The notes beneath the pieces are model-generated. The model ran no database searches and was not told the DNA's origin. It saw nothing but the letters and a program-made list of their open reading frames with translations. The translations under genes were made by a program, and so were the position numbers. Below are positions 1-8,835 of a stretch of 64,000 nucleotides of DNA, piece after piece. The first letter of the stretch is position 1, and each line of letters starts with the position of its first letter. This stretch comes from Photobacterium arenosum (GTDB taxonomy: Bacteria > Pseudomonadota > Gammaproteobacteria > Enterobacterales > Vibrionaceae), in contig NZ_JACYTP010000012.1 of the NCBI RefSeq assembly GCF_014841115.1, positions 103,253 through 167,252 on the forward strand, written 5' to 3'.

Positions 1-49
1 CGATAAACTGGCCCATGCCGGACTGTTGCATGAGCCAGTTGCCGTGTGA

Positions 50-673
50 TCAGTCTGCGGTTTTAGCCATGGCCTTGCCGTCGTTGTAGCGGCCAGGTTT
101 GTGGTTCATGGCCAGTACCAGATTGAGCATCACGGCACCGAGCAGTGACAGCATCAGAATGGTGGGTGTCATCAGGACATAGGAACAGAGCAGAATACTG
201 ATATCGATACCCATCTGAAGCTTACCGGCTGACACCCCGAATTTCTCCTGCAGATACAGCACCAGTACGTTAAATCCGCCCAGGCTGGTGTTATGCCTGA
301 ACAGGATCAGCATACCCAGTCCCATCAGCATCCCTCCCATCACGGCGCAGTACACAGGATCAAACTGACTGATCTCAACAAAGTGATGCAGGTTATCTGT
401 AATCACAGACACTAATGCGCCGCAGCAAATACTGGACAGTGCGAAACGGCGGTTCATCCGGCACCAGGCCATGATGTAAAACGGAATGTTCATAACGAAA
501 TACAGCTGGCCGAAACTGAAATCAACAAAATGGGTAAGCAAAAGTGCTAAGCCAGTTGTACCACCTGTCAGTAAGTGGGCTTGCTGTAAGAAAAAAACGC
601 CTTGCGCGACGATGAATGTACCAGTAAGAATAGCGATTAGGTTTTCTTTGCGAGAGTGACCGCGGTGTTTCAA
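50..673 (-). CDS. YitT family membrane protein
   Basis: A 207-residue polytopic inner-membrane protein of the YitT/DUF161 type, function unknown. About five or six hydrophobic segments are visible, beginning at residues 13-30. A glycine-rich stretch (LLTGGTTGLALL, about 35-46) and a second one (NTSLGGFNVLVLYL, about 127-140) look like the duplicated half of the family. The start is a TTG preceded by GGAGG at a 6-nt spacing, which is why it was chosen over later ATGs. The family's C-terminal cytoplasmic DUF2179 domain is absent, so this is the short membrane-only form. It is divergent from glyA. Substrate cannot be stated from sequence. Confidence 0.8.
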   Translation of the reverse strand: MKHRGHSRKENLIAILTGTFIVAQGVFFLQQAHLLTGGTTGLALLLTHFVDFSFGQLYFVMNIPFYIMAWCRMNRRFALSSICCGALVSVITDNLHHFVEISQFDPVYCAVMGGMLMGLGMLILFRHNTSLGGFNVLVLYLQEKFGVSAGKLQMGIDISILLCSYVLMTPTILMLSLLGAVMLNLVLAMNHKPGRYNDGKAMAKTAD

Positions 674-1021
674 TCTGTACCTCCAAAATGGTTCCTTTAC
701 AGCCTGCCAGTCGGGGTGGCCTTGATGCTGAAAGGTAATGCGCGCGATATGATATAGAGTGAAAATAAAAAAAGAATAGTGTGATCTAACTTAAAGAAAA
801 ACCACCCGTAATGAATTCTTTACTGTTTTGTAAATTGTTATTTTCGCTTCATGGTTGCAATCACGGTTTCTCTGTCATGTTTTTAATGGAAACCGGTGAC
901 AAGGTGAAATAAATTCATCTTCCAGATGAAAAAAACGAACAAAAAAACCGGTTAAAAAACCAGAAAAGGGCTACCTGTAGAGAAGCAAATTCGCTAAAAT
1001 GCGGCTTAATCTTCCGGTGTG

Positions 1022-1037
1022 ACGAAAACGTTTGCGT
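1022..1037. promoter_or_regulatory. PurR-like operator upstream of glyA
   Basis: The 16-bp sequence ACGAAAACGTTTGCGT matches the PurR consensus ACGCAAACGTTTGCGT at 15 of 16 positions and is a near-perfect palindrome centred on the CG step. It lies 134 bp before the glyA start. In Escherichia coli glyA is repressed by PurR with purine corepressor, because glyA supplies one-carbon units and glycine for purine synthesis. The same logic is inferred here. Confidence 0.8.
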
Positions 1038-1096
1038 CGCCGTGGTTACTGGGGTTGTGTTTTTTGTCTGAATGAGGAAAAATGCCAATTATCCCG

Positions 1097-1139
1097 CGTT
1101 GACCTAAGTGTCTGGCCTTGTCTGATACTTAGGTCAACG
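1097..1139 (+). repeat. 13-bp perfect inverted repeat in the glyA leader
   Basis: CGTTGACCTAAGT at 1097-1109 is exactly complementary to 1127-1139, leaving a 17-nt loop. The stem ends 32 nt before the glyA ATG and is not followed by a U-run, so it is not an ordinary terminator. It could be an RNA stem acting on message stability or translation, or a protein-binding site in DNA. I do not recognise it as a known riboswitch. Confidence 0.6.
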
Positions 1140-1171
1140 AATTTGAGAACTATCTGAGTCAGGAGAGACTG

Positions 1172-2422
1172 ATGCTAAAGCGTGACATGAATATTGCTGA
1201 TTATGACGCAGAACTATTTGCGGCCATCCAGGAAGAGACTGCCCGTCAGGAAGAGCACATTGAGCTGATTGCTTCTGAAAACTACACCAGCCCGCGTGTA
1301 ATGGAAGCACAGGGTTCACAGCTGACCAACAAGTATGCAGAAGGCTACCCGGGCAAGCGCTATTACGGCGGCTGCGAGTATGTTGATAAAGCCGAGCAAC
1401 TGGCTATTGACCGTGCCTGCCAGCTGTTTGGTGCCGAATATGCCAACGTTCAGCCGCATTCAGGCTCTCAGGCCAACAGCGCTGTATACATGGCACTGCT
1501 CAATGCCGGCGATACCGTTCTGGGCATGAGCCTGGCACACGGCGGTCACCTGACGCACGGTTCACCGGTTAACTTTTCCGGTAAGCTGTACAACGTGATT
1601 CCTTACGGCATTGATGAAGCCGGCCAGATCGACTACGCAGAAGTTGAAGCGCTGGCACTGGAACACAAGCCGAAAATGATCATCGGTGGTTTCTCCGCTT
1701 ACTCGCAAATCGTTGACTGGAAGCGGATGCGTGAAATCGCAGACAAAGCCGGCGCTTATTTCTTCGTGGATATGGCGCACGTAGCCGGTCTGATTGCAGC
1801 AGGTGTTTACCCTAACCCTGTGCCGCATGCGCACGTGGTCACCACCACAACGCACAAAACACTGGCCGGTCCTCGCGGCGGTTTGATCTTGTCAAACGCG
1901 GGTGAAGATCTGTATAAGAAACTGAACTCTGCGGTATTCCCTGGTGGTCAGGGCGGCCCTCTGATGCACGTGATTGCAGCCAAAGCCGTGGCGTTCAAAG
2001 AGGCGATGGAGCCAGAGTTCCAGGCGTATCAGCAACGTGTGGTGGATAACGCGAAAGCCATGGTCAGCCAGTTCCTGGAGCGCGGTTACAAAATCGTTTC
2101 CGGTGGCACCGAAAACCACCTGTTCCTGGTTGATCTGATTGACAAGAACATCACAGGTAAAGACGCCGATGCAGCACTGGGTGCGGCCAACATCACGGTC
2201 AACAAGAACAGTGTTCCGAATGACCCGCGCAGCCCGTTTGTGACTTCCGGTATCCGTATCGGTACACCAGCAATTACCCGCCGTGGCTTCAACACTGAAG
2301 ATGCCAAAGAACTGGCGAACTGGATTTGCGATGTGCTGGACAATATCGATAACCCCGCGGTTATCGAAGCGACCAAAGCCAAAGTGCTGGAAATCTGCCA
2401 GCGCCTGCCGGTTTACGCATAA
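1172..2422 (+). CDS. glyA: Serine hydroxymethyltransferase
   Basis: PLP enzyme that interconverts serine plus tetrahydrofolate with glycine plus 5,10-methylene-tetrahydrofolate in the cytoplasm; the main source of one-carbon units. The 416 residues match the usual length (417 in E. coli). The N-terminus ([16 protein letters not shown]) aligns residue for residue with the E. coli protein. The PLP lysine lies in [14 protein letters not shown] as Lys229. The folate/substrate loop [10 protein letters not shown] and the YYGGCEYVD segment are intact. The ATG follows a CAGGAGAG ribosome-binding site. It stands as a single transcription unit with its own terminator at 2487. Regulation by PurR is suggested by the operator at 1022. 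Confidence 0.97.
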   Translation: MLKRDMNIADYDAELFAAIQEETARQEEHIELIASENYTSPRVMEAQGSQLTNKYAEGYPGKRYYGGCEYVDKAEQLAIDRACQLFGAEYANVQPHSGSQANSAVYMALLNAGDTVLGMSLAHGGHLTHGSPVNFSGKLYNVIPYGIDEAGQIDYAEVEALALEHKPKMIIGGFSAYSQIVDWKRMREIADKAGAYFFVDMAHVAGLIAAGVYPNPVPHAHVVTTTTHKTLAGPRGGLILSNAGEDLYKKLNSAVFPGGQGGPLMHVIAAKAVAFKEAMEPEFQAYQQRVVDNAKAMVSQFLERGYKIVSGGTENHLFLVDLIDKNITGKDADAALGAANITVNKNSVPNDPRSPFVTSGIRIGTPAITRRGFNTEDAKELANWICDVLDNIDNPAVIEATKAKVLEICQRLPVYA

Positions 2423-2486
2423 GCCAGCACAATGGGTGTCACTAAACACCATTAAAGACCGATCCGCTCTTGGGTCTATCTTGTTC

Positions 2487-2515
2487 AACGGCATCCCTGG
2501 GATGCCGTTTTTGTT
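2487..2515 (+). terminator. Rho-independent terminator of glyA
   Basis: A 10-bp stem, AACGGCATCC at 2487-2496 with GGATGCCGTT at 2500-2509, closes a 3-nt loop and runs into a T-rich tail. Confidence 0.85.
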
Positions 2516-2591
2516 GATAAAAATAATGGGCTAAGTCCTCGCATAGCGGTTGATTTGGGGTACACTGAGGCGACGAAATTGAGGAGGCAAG

Positions 2592-3041
2592 ATGCATTGT
2601 CCGTTTTGTGGTGCCAATGACACCAAAGTAATCGATTCCCGTCTGGTCGCTGATGGACATCAGGTTCGCCGACGTCGTCAGTGTCTGGCGTGCAGTGAAC
2701 GTTATACGACGTTCGAAACCGCTGAGCTGGTGATGCCGCATGTCATCAAAACCAATGGCAGCCGCGAGCCGTTTAACGAAGAGAAACTGCGCGGCGGTAT
2801 AGAACGTGCGCTTGAAAAGCGGCCTGTCAGCGCTGATGACATTGAACGCGCCATCAACACTATCAAATCTCGTCTGCGTGCAACGGGTGAGCGGGAAGTG
2901 AAATCAGACATGATTGGTAATCTGGTCATGGATGCCCTGATTGAGCTGGATAAAGTGGCTTACATCCGGTTTGCCTCTGTCTACCGTTCATTTGACGATC
3001 TCCGCGAGTTTGGCGAAGCCATAGCTAAACTGGAAAAATAA
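2592..3041 (+). CDS. nrdR: Transcriptional repressor NrdR
   Basis: Nucleotide-sensing repressor of ribonucleotide reductase genes. The 149-residue protein has the family layout: an N-terminal zinc ribbon with Cys3, Cys6, Cys31 and Cys34 (CPFCG and [12 protein letters not shown]), then an ATP-cone domain at about 49-139 with the [16 protein letters not shown] start. The ATG follows GAGGAGG. The stop is 6 bp before ribD, so the two are very probably cotranscribed; nrdR-ribD adjacency is standard in gammaproteobacteria. Confidence 0.96.
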   Translation: MHCPFCGANDTKVIDSRLVADGHQVRRRRQCLACSERYTTFETAELVMPHVIKTNGSREPFNEEKLRGGIERALEKRPVSADDIERAINTIKSRLRATGEREVKSDMIGNLVMDALIELDKVAYIRFASVYRSFDDLREFGEAIAKLEK

Positions 3042-3047
3042 ACCAAG

Positions 3048-4172
3048 ATGTTTACGCCTACTGATCACGCCATGATGCGCCGAGCCGTTAGCCTTGCCCG
3101 GCGTGGCCGTTTCACGACCGCCCCGAATCCGAATGTGGGCTGCGTCATCGCCAAAGATAACGACATTATTGGCGAAGGTTATCATTACCGCGCGGGCCAG
3201 CCGCACGCCGAAGTGTTTGCATTACGTGCCGCTGGCGAGCAGGCCAAAGGGGCGACGGCCTATGTCACCCTAGAGCCTTGTTCCCATTACGGCCGTACAC
3301 CGCCCTGTGCCGAAGCCCTGATAGCAGCGGGCGTTTCCCGGGTTGTCTGCGCCATGGTTGACCCTAATCCGAAGGTGGCGGGACGCGGTGTTGAGATGCT
3401 CAAACAAGCTGGCATTGCCGTTGAGACGGGTCTGCTTGAAGCCGATGCACTGTCATTGAATCCCGGTTTTATCAAGCGAATGAAAACCGGCCTGCCTTAT
3501 GTTCAGCTAAAACTGGCGGCCAGCCTGGATGGTAAAACCGCGCTGGCAAACGGTGTCAGCCAGTGGATAACCGGCTCTCAGGCTCGTGCTGATGTGCAGC
3601 GTTTTCGCGCCCAGGCGGGTGCGATTCTGTCAACCAGCTCAACGGTACTCGCCGATGACCCGTCCTTGAATGTGCGCTGGCAGGAATTAGGGGCAGCCGT
3701 CCAGTCTGACTATCCGGAATCTGAGGTACGCCAGCCGGTACGGGTGATTACTGACAGCCAGAACCGCTTGTTGCCGTCACAGCGTTTATTCGCGTTACCG
3801 GGAAAAGTGCTGCTGGCCAGAACACAAACTGATGAAGCACTATGGCCGGAACAGGTGCGGCAGTTACTGGTGCCTGCTCAGCCGGACGGTCAGCTAGACT
3901 TAACAGCACTGATGAAAGCGCTGGCAGCGGAAGATATTAACCATATTTGGGTAGAGGCCGGTGCGAGTCTGGCCGGGGCCCTGCTCAATGCCGGGCTGGT
4001 GGACGAATTCATTCTTTATCAGGCACCCAAACTCATGGGCAGCCATGGTCGCAGCCTGATAGATCTGACACAATTCACGGCTATGTCTCAGGTACCGGAT
4101 GTGACGCTGAGCGATGTGCGCATGGTTGGTGCCGATATTCGGATCCGTGGCACTATAGCTCACCCTGCGTAA
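3048..4172 (+). CDS. ribD: Bifunctional riboflavin deaminase/reductase RibD
   Basis: Catalyses two successive steps of riboflavin synthesis: deamination of the diaminopyrimidine product of GTP cyclohydrolase II, then NADPH-dependent reduction of the ribosyl side chain. The deaminase half (about 1-145) carries the zinc and proton-shuttle residues His53 and Glu55 (HAE), Cys78 and Cys87 (PCSHYGRTPPC). The reductase half starts near residue 150 (YVQLKLAASLDGKTAL) and ends at 374, normal length. It is the second gene of the nrdR-rib block and sits 52 bp before ribE. Confidence 0.96.
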   Translation: MFTPTDHAMMRRAVSLARRGRFTTAPNPNVGCVIAKDNDIIGEGYHYRAGQPHAEVFALRAAGEQAKGATAYVTLEPCSHYGRTPPCAEALIAAGVSRVVCAMVDPNPKVAGRGVEMLKQAGIAVETGLLEADALSLNPGFIKRMKTGLPYVQLKLAASLDGKTALANGVSQWITGSQARADVQRFRAQAGAILSTSSTVLADDPSLNVRWQELGAAVQSDYPESEVRQPVRVITDSQNRLLPSQRLFALPGKVLLARTQTDEALWPEQVRQLLVPAQPDGQLDLTALMKALAAEDINHIWVEAGASLAGALLNAGLVDEFILYQAPKLMGSHGRSLIDLTQFTAMSQVPDVTLSDVRMVGADIRIRGTIAHPA

Positions 4173-4224
4173 CAGAATACGTCTGTGTATGGCATCGACA
4201 GGTGCCGGGTAAGGAAAAATTAGA

Positions 4225-4887
4225 ATGTTTACAGGTATTATTGAGGCCGTAGGTACGATTACGGCCATCACGCCAACCGGACAAGATGTGTCCGTGACTG
4301 TCGACAGCGGCAAGCTGGATTTAGCGGATGTCAAACTGGGCGACAGCATAGCGACCAATGGTGTGTGTCTGACCGTGGTGAAACTGACCGGCAAAGGCTA
4401 TGTCGCCGATCTGTCACTGGAAACCCTGAACCGCACGGCCTTTACCGATTACAGCCCGGGTCAGCGGGTCAACCTGGAAAAAGCCATGTTGCCGACCACC
4501 CGTTTTGGCGGCCATATGGTTTCCGGCCACGTTGATAATGTCGGGGAGATCATTTCCCGCACTCAGACCGGGCGGGCGATTGAGTTTTGGATCAAAGCAC
4601 CGGATACCCTGGCCCGCTACATTGCTGAGAAAGGATCGGTGGCGATTGACGGGATCAGCCTGACAGTGAATGCCGTCCGCGGGGCGGAATTCAAATTGAC
4701 GATTGTGCCTCACACGGCATCGGAAACCACTATGGAACACTTTAAGCCAGGCCGTAAAGTGAATCTTGAAGTGGACGTGATTGCCCGTTACCTGGAGCGT
4801 TTGATGCTGGGAGAGAAAGCGGCTGAGTCTGAGCCATCGTCTGAACTCAGTATGGCGCTGCTGGCCCGTAGCGGGTTTCTGGGCTGA
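4225..4887 (+). CDS. ribE: Riboflavin synthase alpha chain
   Basis: Dismutates two 6,7-dimethyl-8-ribityllumazine molecules to riboflavin and the diaminopyrimidine. Two lumazine-binding repeats are visible, the first opening with MFTGIIEAVGTI and the second near residue 95 with FGGHMVSGHVDNVGE; the family trimerises through its C-terminal helix. At 220 residues it is of normal size. The gene (ribC in E. coli nomenclature) lies between ribD and ribB, as in other Vibrionaceae. Confidence 0.95.
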   Translation: MFTGIIEAVGTITAITPTGQDVSVTVDSGKLDLADVKLGDSIATNGVCLTVVKLTGKGYVADLSLETLNRTAFTDYSPGQRVNLEKAMLPTTRFGGHMVSGHVDNVGEIISRTQTGRAIEFWIKAPDTLARYIAEKGSVAIDGISLTVNAVRGAEFKLTIVPHTASETTMEHFKPGRKVNLEVDVIARYLERLMLGEKAAESEPSSELSMALLARSGFLG

Positions 4888-4946
4888 TGATGCAGCCTGA
4901 GCAAGATTAAGTACTACGACAATCATTTGGGTAGAGGGAATACAAC

Positions 4947-6050
4947 ATGGCGTTGAGTAGCGCGAAGGACATCATTGAAGATATACGTCAGGGTAAGCTG
5001 GTTATCCTGATGGATGACGAAGACAGGGAAAATGAAGGCGATCTGATCATTGCCGCGGAAAAAATTACCCCTGAAGCGATCAACTTTATGGCGACTCACG
5101 GTCGCGGCCTGATCTGTCTGACACTGACGCAGGCCCGCTGTCAGCAGCTGAAACTGCCACTGATGGTGCAGGATAACGCGGAACAGTTCAGTACCAATTT
5201 CACCGTATCGATAGAAGCTGCCAGCGGCGTGACCACAGGGATCTCCGCAGCGGATCGTGCCCGTACTGTGCAGGCTGCGGTGGCCCAGAATGCGTCTCCT
5301 GCCGATATTGTCATGCCTGGTCATATTTTCCCTCTGATGGCGCAGGAAGGCGGGGTGCTTGCCCGCGCAGGCCATACTGAAGCGGGTTGTGACATCGCCC
5401 GTCTGGCAGGTCTTGAGCCATCCAGTGTGATTGTTGAGATCCTCAACCCGGATGGCACCATGGCACGACGCCCGGATCTGGAAGTGTTTGCCGCCGAGCA
5501 CGGCCTAAAGCTGGGGACGATCGCCGATTTAATCGAATACCGTAACAATAACGAAACCACGATTGAGCGTGTGGCCGAATGCAGTCTGCCAACGGAATTT
5601 GGCGATTTCGATCTGATCACCTATCGCGATACTATCGACAACCAAATTCACCATGCCTTGCGTAAAGGGGACGTAAACCCATCGAATCCGACGCTGGTTC
5701 GCGTTCACCTGCAGGACACCTTCAAAGATATCCTGCATTCCGGGGCGTCGCAGTGGACTTTGCCGATGGCCATGCAGCGTATCGCTGAGGAAGGCGGTGT
5801 GATGGTGATTCTCAATCGCCATGAAACCCAGGAAGGCATTATCACCAAAGTGAAGAATCTGGCAGCCCAGGCCGATGGTCAGCCTGGTGTGAAACTGAAT
5901 CCGAAGAACCCGTCACGTCAGGTGGGTGTCGGCTCGCAGATCCTGGCGGATTTAGGTGTTGGCAAAATGCGTCTGCTGTCGTCCAGCAATCAGCGCTATC
6001 ACTCACTGTCCGGTTTCGGACTGGAAGTGGTGGAATATATTTGCGATTAA
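4947..6050 (+). CDS. ribB: 3,4-dihydroxy-2-butanone 4-phosphate synthase with degenerate GTP cyclohydrolase II-like C-terminal domain (RibBX type)
   Basis: The N-terminal 200 residues are a complete DHBP synthase, which makes the four-carbon unit of riboflavin from ribulose 5-phosphate: [12 protein letters not shown] (about 23-34), THGRGLICL, the FTNFTVS-like segment, and HTEAGCD. The C-terminal part (about 205-367) follows the GTP cyclohydrolase II fold but lacks the three zinc cysteines of the catalytic site: where RibA has a Cys-rich loop after VRVH, this protein reads [20 protein letters not shown]. It is therefore probably monofunctional, of the class described as RibBX; a true ribA must lie elsewhere. 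It will often be labelled ribBA. The gene lies between ribE and ribH. Confidence 0.9.
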   Translation: MALSSAKDIIEDIRQGKLVILMDDEDRENEGDLIIAAEKITPEAINFMATHGRGLICLTLTQARCQQLKLPLMVQDNAEQFSTNFTVSIEAASGVTTGISAADRARTVQAAVAQNASPADIVMPGHIFPLMAQEGGVLARAGHTEAGCDIARLAGLEPSSVIVEILNPDGTMARRPDLEVFAAEHGLKLGTIADLIEYRNNNETTIERVAECSLPTEFGDFDLITYRDTIDNQIHHALRKGDVNPSNPTLVRVHLQDTFKDILHSGASQWTLPMAMQRIAEEGGVMVILNRHETQEGIITKVKNLAAQADGQPGVKLNPKNPSRQVGVGSQILADLGVGKMRLLSSSNQRYHSLSGFGLEVVEYICD

Positions 6051-6127
6051 GGTCTGTTGACCCTAACGCACTGTTTTTATTAATCCCTAATCCGGAATAG
6101 AGATCGCATAACGCTGCCGGGAGAGCC

Positions 6128-6172
6128 TTGACAGTGAAGTCAATTGGTATCATGTATAAATTGTGATAGACT
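6128..6172 (+). promoter_or_regulatory. Candidate internal promoter before ribH
   Basis: The 171-bp gap between ribB and ribH holds a consensus -35 hexamer TTGACA at 6128-6133 and two possible -10s: TATAAA at 6155-6160 (spacing 21, too long) and TAGACT at 6167-6172 (17 bp after TTGGTA). A promoter for ribH-nusB is plausible but the exact elements are uncertain. There is no FMN-riboswitch-like structure that I can recognise. Confidence 0.3.
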
Positions 6173-6221
6173 CCCGCGGTTTCTCAATCCGGAAAGAAAA
6201 GACATAGTCACAGGAAGGCCC

Positions 6222-6692
6222 ATGAAGGTAATCGAAGGCGCCATTGCGGCACCCAACGCAAAAATTGCTATTGTTATCAGTCGCTTCAACAGTTTCATCA
6301 ATGACAGCCTGCTGGCGGGTGCGCTGGACGCACTCAAACGTCAGGGACAGGTAAGCGACGACAACATTACCGTTGTTCGTTGTCCTGGTGCTTATGAGCT
6401 GCCTCTGGTCGCCCAGCAAGTTGCTAAAAGCGATCGCTACGATGCTATCGTGGCACTGGGTTCTGTGATCCGCGGCGGTACTCCGCATTTCGAGTATGTT
6501 GCCGGTGAATGTAATAAAGGTCTGGCTCAGGTGGCTCTGGAGTACAACACTCCGGTTTCATTTGGTGTTCTGACTGTAGACACAATTGAACAAGCCATCG
6601 AGCGTGCCGGTACCAAGGCTGGTAATAAAGGGGCAGAGGCTGCACTCAGCGCGCTTGAGATGGTAAATGTCCTGTCCCAAATTGAATCCTAA
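6222..6692 (+). CDS. ribH: 6,7-dimethyl-8-ribityllumazine synthase
   Basis: Condenses the diaminopyrimidine with DHBP to give the lumazine precursor of riboflavin; forms large capsid-like assemblies in the family. The 156 residues begin [11 protein letters not shown], behind CAGGAAGG. The reading frame stays open upstream to 6144, but the family's start and the ribosome-binding site favour 6222. Motifs seen: [11 protein letters not shown] near the start, CPGAYELP, and [19 protein letters not shown] with the catalytic histidine. Its stop codon overlaps the start of nusB. Confidence 0.96.
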   Translation: MKVIEGAIAAPNAKIAIVISRFNSFINDSLLAGALDALKRQGQVSDDNITVVRCPGAYELPLVAQQVAKSDRYDAIVALGSVIRGGTPHFEYVAGECNKGLAQVALEYNTPVSFGVLTVDTIEQAIERAGTKAGNKGAEAALSALEMVNVLSQIES

Positions 6693-7162
6693 TGGGGGTT
6701 AGAGTGAAACCAGCCGCACGTCGTAACGCACGACACTTTGCCGTCCAGGCCATTTATTCCTGGCAAATCACCAAAGAAAATGCTGCCGATATCGAGCTGC
6801 ATTTTCTGTCTGGCGAACAGTTTGAAGAAGAAGCTCATCGGGCTGATGCTCCTGTACTGGCAGCACCGCACACTGATGTTGAGTACTTCCGTGACTTGTT
6901 CACCGGAGTGGTGCTGAACTATCAGGAACTGGACAGCAAGATGCGTCCCTATCTGTCACGTCCTTTGCAGGATCTGGACCAGATGGAACTGGCGCTACTG
7001 CGTCTGGCCTTGTACGAAATCATGAAGCGTGAAGACGTACCGTACAAAGTTGTGATTAATGAAGCGATTGAGCTGGCGAAAATCTTCGGTGCCGAAGACA
7101 GCCATAAATTCGTAAACGGTGTGCTGGATAAGCTGGCCCCGGTTTTACGTAAAAAAGCATAA
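6692..7162 (+). CDS. nusB: Transcription antitermination factor NusB
   Basis: RNA-binding all-helical factor that, with NusE (S10), binds boxA and supports antitermination on rRNA operons. The protein is 156 residues from the ATG that overlaps the ribH stop (TAATG). A GTG at 6704, five nt after a GGGGG run, would give the shorter start ([20 protein letters not shown]) that E. coli uses. Many Vibrionaceae NusB proteins carry the extra MGV-V residues, so the ATG is kept. ribH-nusB linkage is widespread. Confidence 0.93.
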   Translation: MGVRVKPAARRNARHFAVQAIYSWQITKENAADIELHFLSGEQFEEEAHRADAPVLAAPHTDVEYFRDLFTGVVLNYQELDSKMRPYLSRPLQDLDQMELALLRLALYEIMKREDVPYKVVINEAIELAKIFGAEDSHKFVNGVLDKLAPVLRKKA

Positions 7163-7180
7163 TCGCTTCGATGCGAACTG

Positions 7181-7204
7181 AGGCCAGCTCTGCTGGCCTT
7201 TTTT
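7181..7204 (+). terminator. Rho-independent terminator of the rib-nusB operon
   Basis: AGGCCAGC at 7181-7188 pairs with GCTGGCCT at 7192-7199, followed by a run of T. It lies between nusB and thiL and probably ends most rib operon transcripts. Confidence 0.85.
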
Positions 7205-7233
7205 CTGAGTTTCAGCAACCGACTTGACCTCTT

Positions 7234-8211
7234 ATGGCTAGTAATGAATTTGATTTGATAGCCCGTTATTTTGCCCGCCAGCCGGTCCAGCGCCGGGATG
7301 TGGTGCTGGCCATCGGTGACGACTGCGCCTTGCTTGAGGCACCTGCAGGTAGCCACCTTGCGGTCAGCACGGACTCACTGGTTTGCGGTAACCATTTCCT
7401 GCCCGGTATGGATCCCGCGCTGCTGGCTAAAAAAGCCCTGGCTGCGAACTTAAGTGATTTAGCGGCCATGGGTGCCACGCCTGCCTGGGTATCTCTGGCG
7501 CTGACCCTGCCGGAAGCCGACGAAGCCTGGTTAGCCCGGTTCTGTGATGGCTTTTTTGAGATGGCCGATTACTATCAGGTACAGCTGATTGGCGGGGATA
7601 CCACCAAAGGCCCGCTGAGCCTGACACTGACCATTCAGGGATTTGTGCCTCACGGGCAAGCGCTGACGCGGCACGGGGCAGGTTCCGGGGACTGGATTTA
7701 TGTCACTGGCTGTCTTGGCGACAGTGCGGCAGGGCTGGCGGTGTTGCTGGAGCAGGCAAAGCATATTGATGCTGCATTAGCTGAACATCTTCTTAATCGC
7801 CACTATCAACCTCAGCCGCGGGTGCTGGCCGGTCAGGCATTACGGGGCATTGCCTCTTCGGCACTGGATATATCCGATGGTCTGATTGCTGATCTGGGCC
7901 ATATCCTTAACCGCTCTCAGGTGGGGGCGGTGATTGATGCAGACAGCCTGCCATTGTCACCCGAGCTGGTGGCATTTTGTGGCGGAGACAGGGATGCGGC
8001 CATCAAGATGGCGCTGACAAGCGGCGAGGAGTACGAGCTGTGCTTCACCGTGCCAGCCCATAACCGTGGTACCTTGGATGTTGCTCTGTCTCATGCCGGG
8101 GTGAAAGCAACCTGTATTGGCCAGATCCGGCCCGGCAGCAATGTTGTACTTGAGCGAAACGGGCTGCAATTGGACTGGCAGCTGCGTGGATACGATCATT
8201 TTTCGGGGTAA
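7234..8211 (+). CDS. thiL: Thiamine-monophosphate kinase
   Basis: ATP-dependent kinase that makes thiamine pyrophosphate from thiamine monophosphate, the last step of cofactor synthesis. The 325 residues have the PurM-like two-domain layout. [10 protein letters not shown] near residue 26, [26 protein letters not shown] (about 70-84), LIGGDTTKG and [15 protein letters not shown] are the metal- and ATP-binding segments. It stands directly after the nusB terminator and 3 bp before pgpA, so the two form a short unit. Confidence 0.95.
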   Translation: MASNEFDLIARYFARQPVQRRDVVLAIGDDCALLEAPAGSHLAVSTDSLVCGNHFLPGMDPALLAKKALAANLSDLAAMGATPAWVSLALTLPEADEAWLARFCDGFFEMADYYQVQLIGGDTTKGPLSLTLTIQGFVPHGQALTRHGAGSGDWIYVTGCLGDSAAGLAVLLEQAKHIDAALAEHLLNRHYQPQPRVLAGQALRGIASSALDISDGLIADLGHILNRSQVGAVIDADSLPLSPELVAFCGGDRDAAIKMALTSGEEYELCFTVPAHNRGTLDVALSHAGVKATCIGQIRPGSNVVLERNGLQLDWQLRGYDHFSG

Positions 8212-8214
8212 GTA

Positions 8215-8700
8215 GTGCGAGATCCCAAACTTTATATCAAATTAAGTAATCCCTGGCATTTTCTGGCCACGGGATTTGGCAGCGGTTTGTCTCCTGTGAT
8301 TCCGGGAACTGTCGGTACACTGGCATCTGTCCCGCTCTATTACTTGCTGGCTCAGTTACCTTATGCAGCTTATATCGGCATTACGCTGGCAGCGGCAGTG
8401 ATTGGGGTGCTGATTTGTCGTAATACCGCCCAGGATATGGGCGTGCATGACCACGGCAGCATAGTGTGGGATGAGTTTGTCGGCTTCTGGATCACCATGG
8501 CTGTTGCCCCGCCTATGAGTCTGCCCTGGGTCGTCAGCGGTTTTATCTTATTTCGCTTTTTCGACATGGTAAAACCCTGGCCGATCAGCTGGCTGGATAA
8601 AAATGTCCACGGCGGGCTGGGTATCATGATAGATGACATCCTCGCTGGTTTTATGGCTATGATCACCCTGTGGGGCGTGGGCCACTGGATGGGCTGGTAG
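8215..8700 (+). CDS. pgpA: Phosphatidylglycerophosphatase A
   Basis: Inner-membrane phosphatase that removes phosphate from phosphatidylglycerol phosphate to give phosphatidylglycerol. It is 161 residues, with a GTG start 3 bp after the thiL stop. Family motifs seen: GSGLSPVIPGTVGTLASVPL (about 22-41), WDEFVGFWITM and DDILAGFMAM. Several hydrophobic segments fit a membrane protein. thiL-pgpA adjacency and the tight spacing indicate cotranscription. Confidence 0.94.
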   Translation: MRDPKLYIKLSNPWHFLATGFGSGLSPVIPGTVGTLASVPLYYLLAQLPYAAYIGITLAAAVIGVLICRNTAQDMGVHDHGSIVWDEFVGFWITMAVAPPMSLPWVVSGFILFRFFDMVKPWPISWLDKNVHGGLGIMIDDILAGFMAMITLWGVGHWMGW

Positions 8701-8727
8701 CCGCGAATCACAGCAGGTAAAACCCTC

Positions 8728-8755
8728 AAACCGTGCAAGCTGCACGGTTTTTTTT
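8728..8755 (+). terminator. Rho-independent terminator of thiL-pgpA
   Basis: AAACCGTGCA at 8728-8737 pairs exactly with 8741-8750 around a 3-nt loop; eight T follow. Confidence 0.9.
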
Positions 8756-8835
8756 GTCCAATTTTTAACCCAACTTCACAGCACGATTCACACTATCCTT
8801 AAGCTGAACCGGGGAGAGGATCCTGGGAGAATAAG

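Larger units (their letters stand above)
674..1171. other. Divergent intergenic region yitT-like / glyA
   Basis: About 500 bp without a gene. The left half is AT-rich and should hold the promoter of the leftward yitT-like gene. The right half holds the PurR-like operator at 1022-1037 and the glyA leader hairpin at 1097-1139. An AT-rich hexamer TAAAAT at 995-1000 could be a -10 element for glyA, but no good -35 stands at the right distance, so the start of transcription is not assigned. Confidence 0.6.

Noticed and set aside
1097..1139. glyA leader stem as a rho-independent terminator or glycine riboswitch
   Set aside because: No U-run follows the stem, and the conserved tandem-aptamer features of glycine riboswitches are not visible.
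1892..2494. Long minus-strand frame opposite glyA (200 codons)
   Set aside because: Shadow of glyA codon bias; the plus-strand gene is unambiguous.
4947..6050. Fully bifunctional RibBA
   Set aside because: The zinc cysteines of GTP cyclohydrolase II are absent, so only the DHBP synthase activity is supported.
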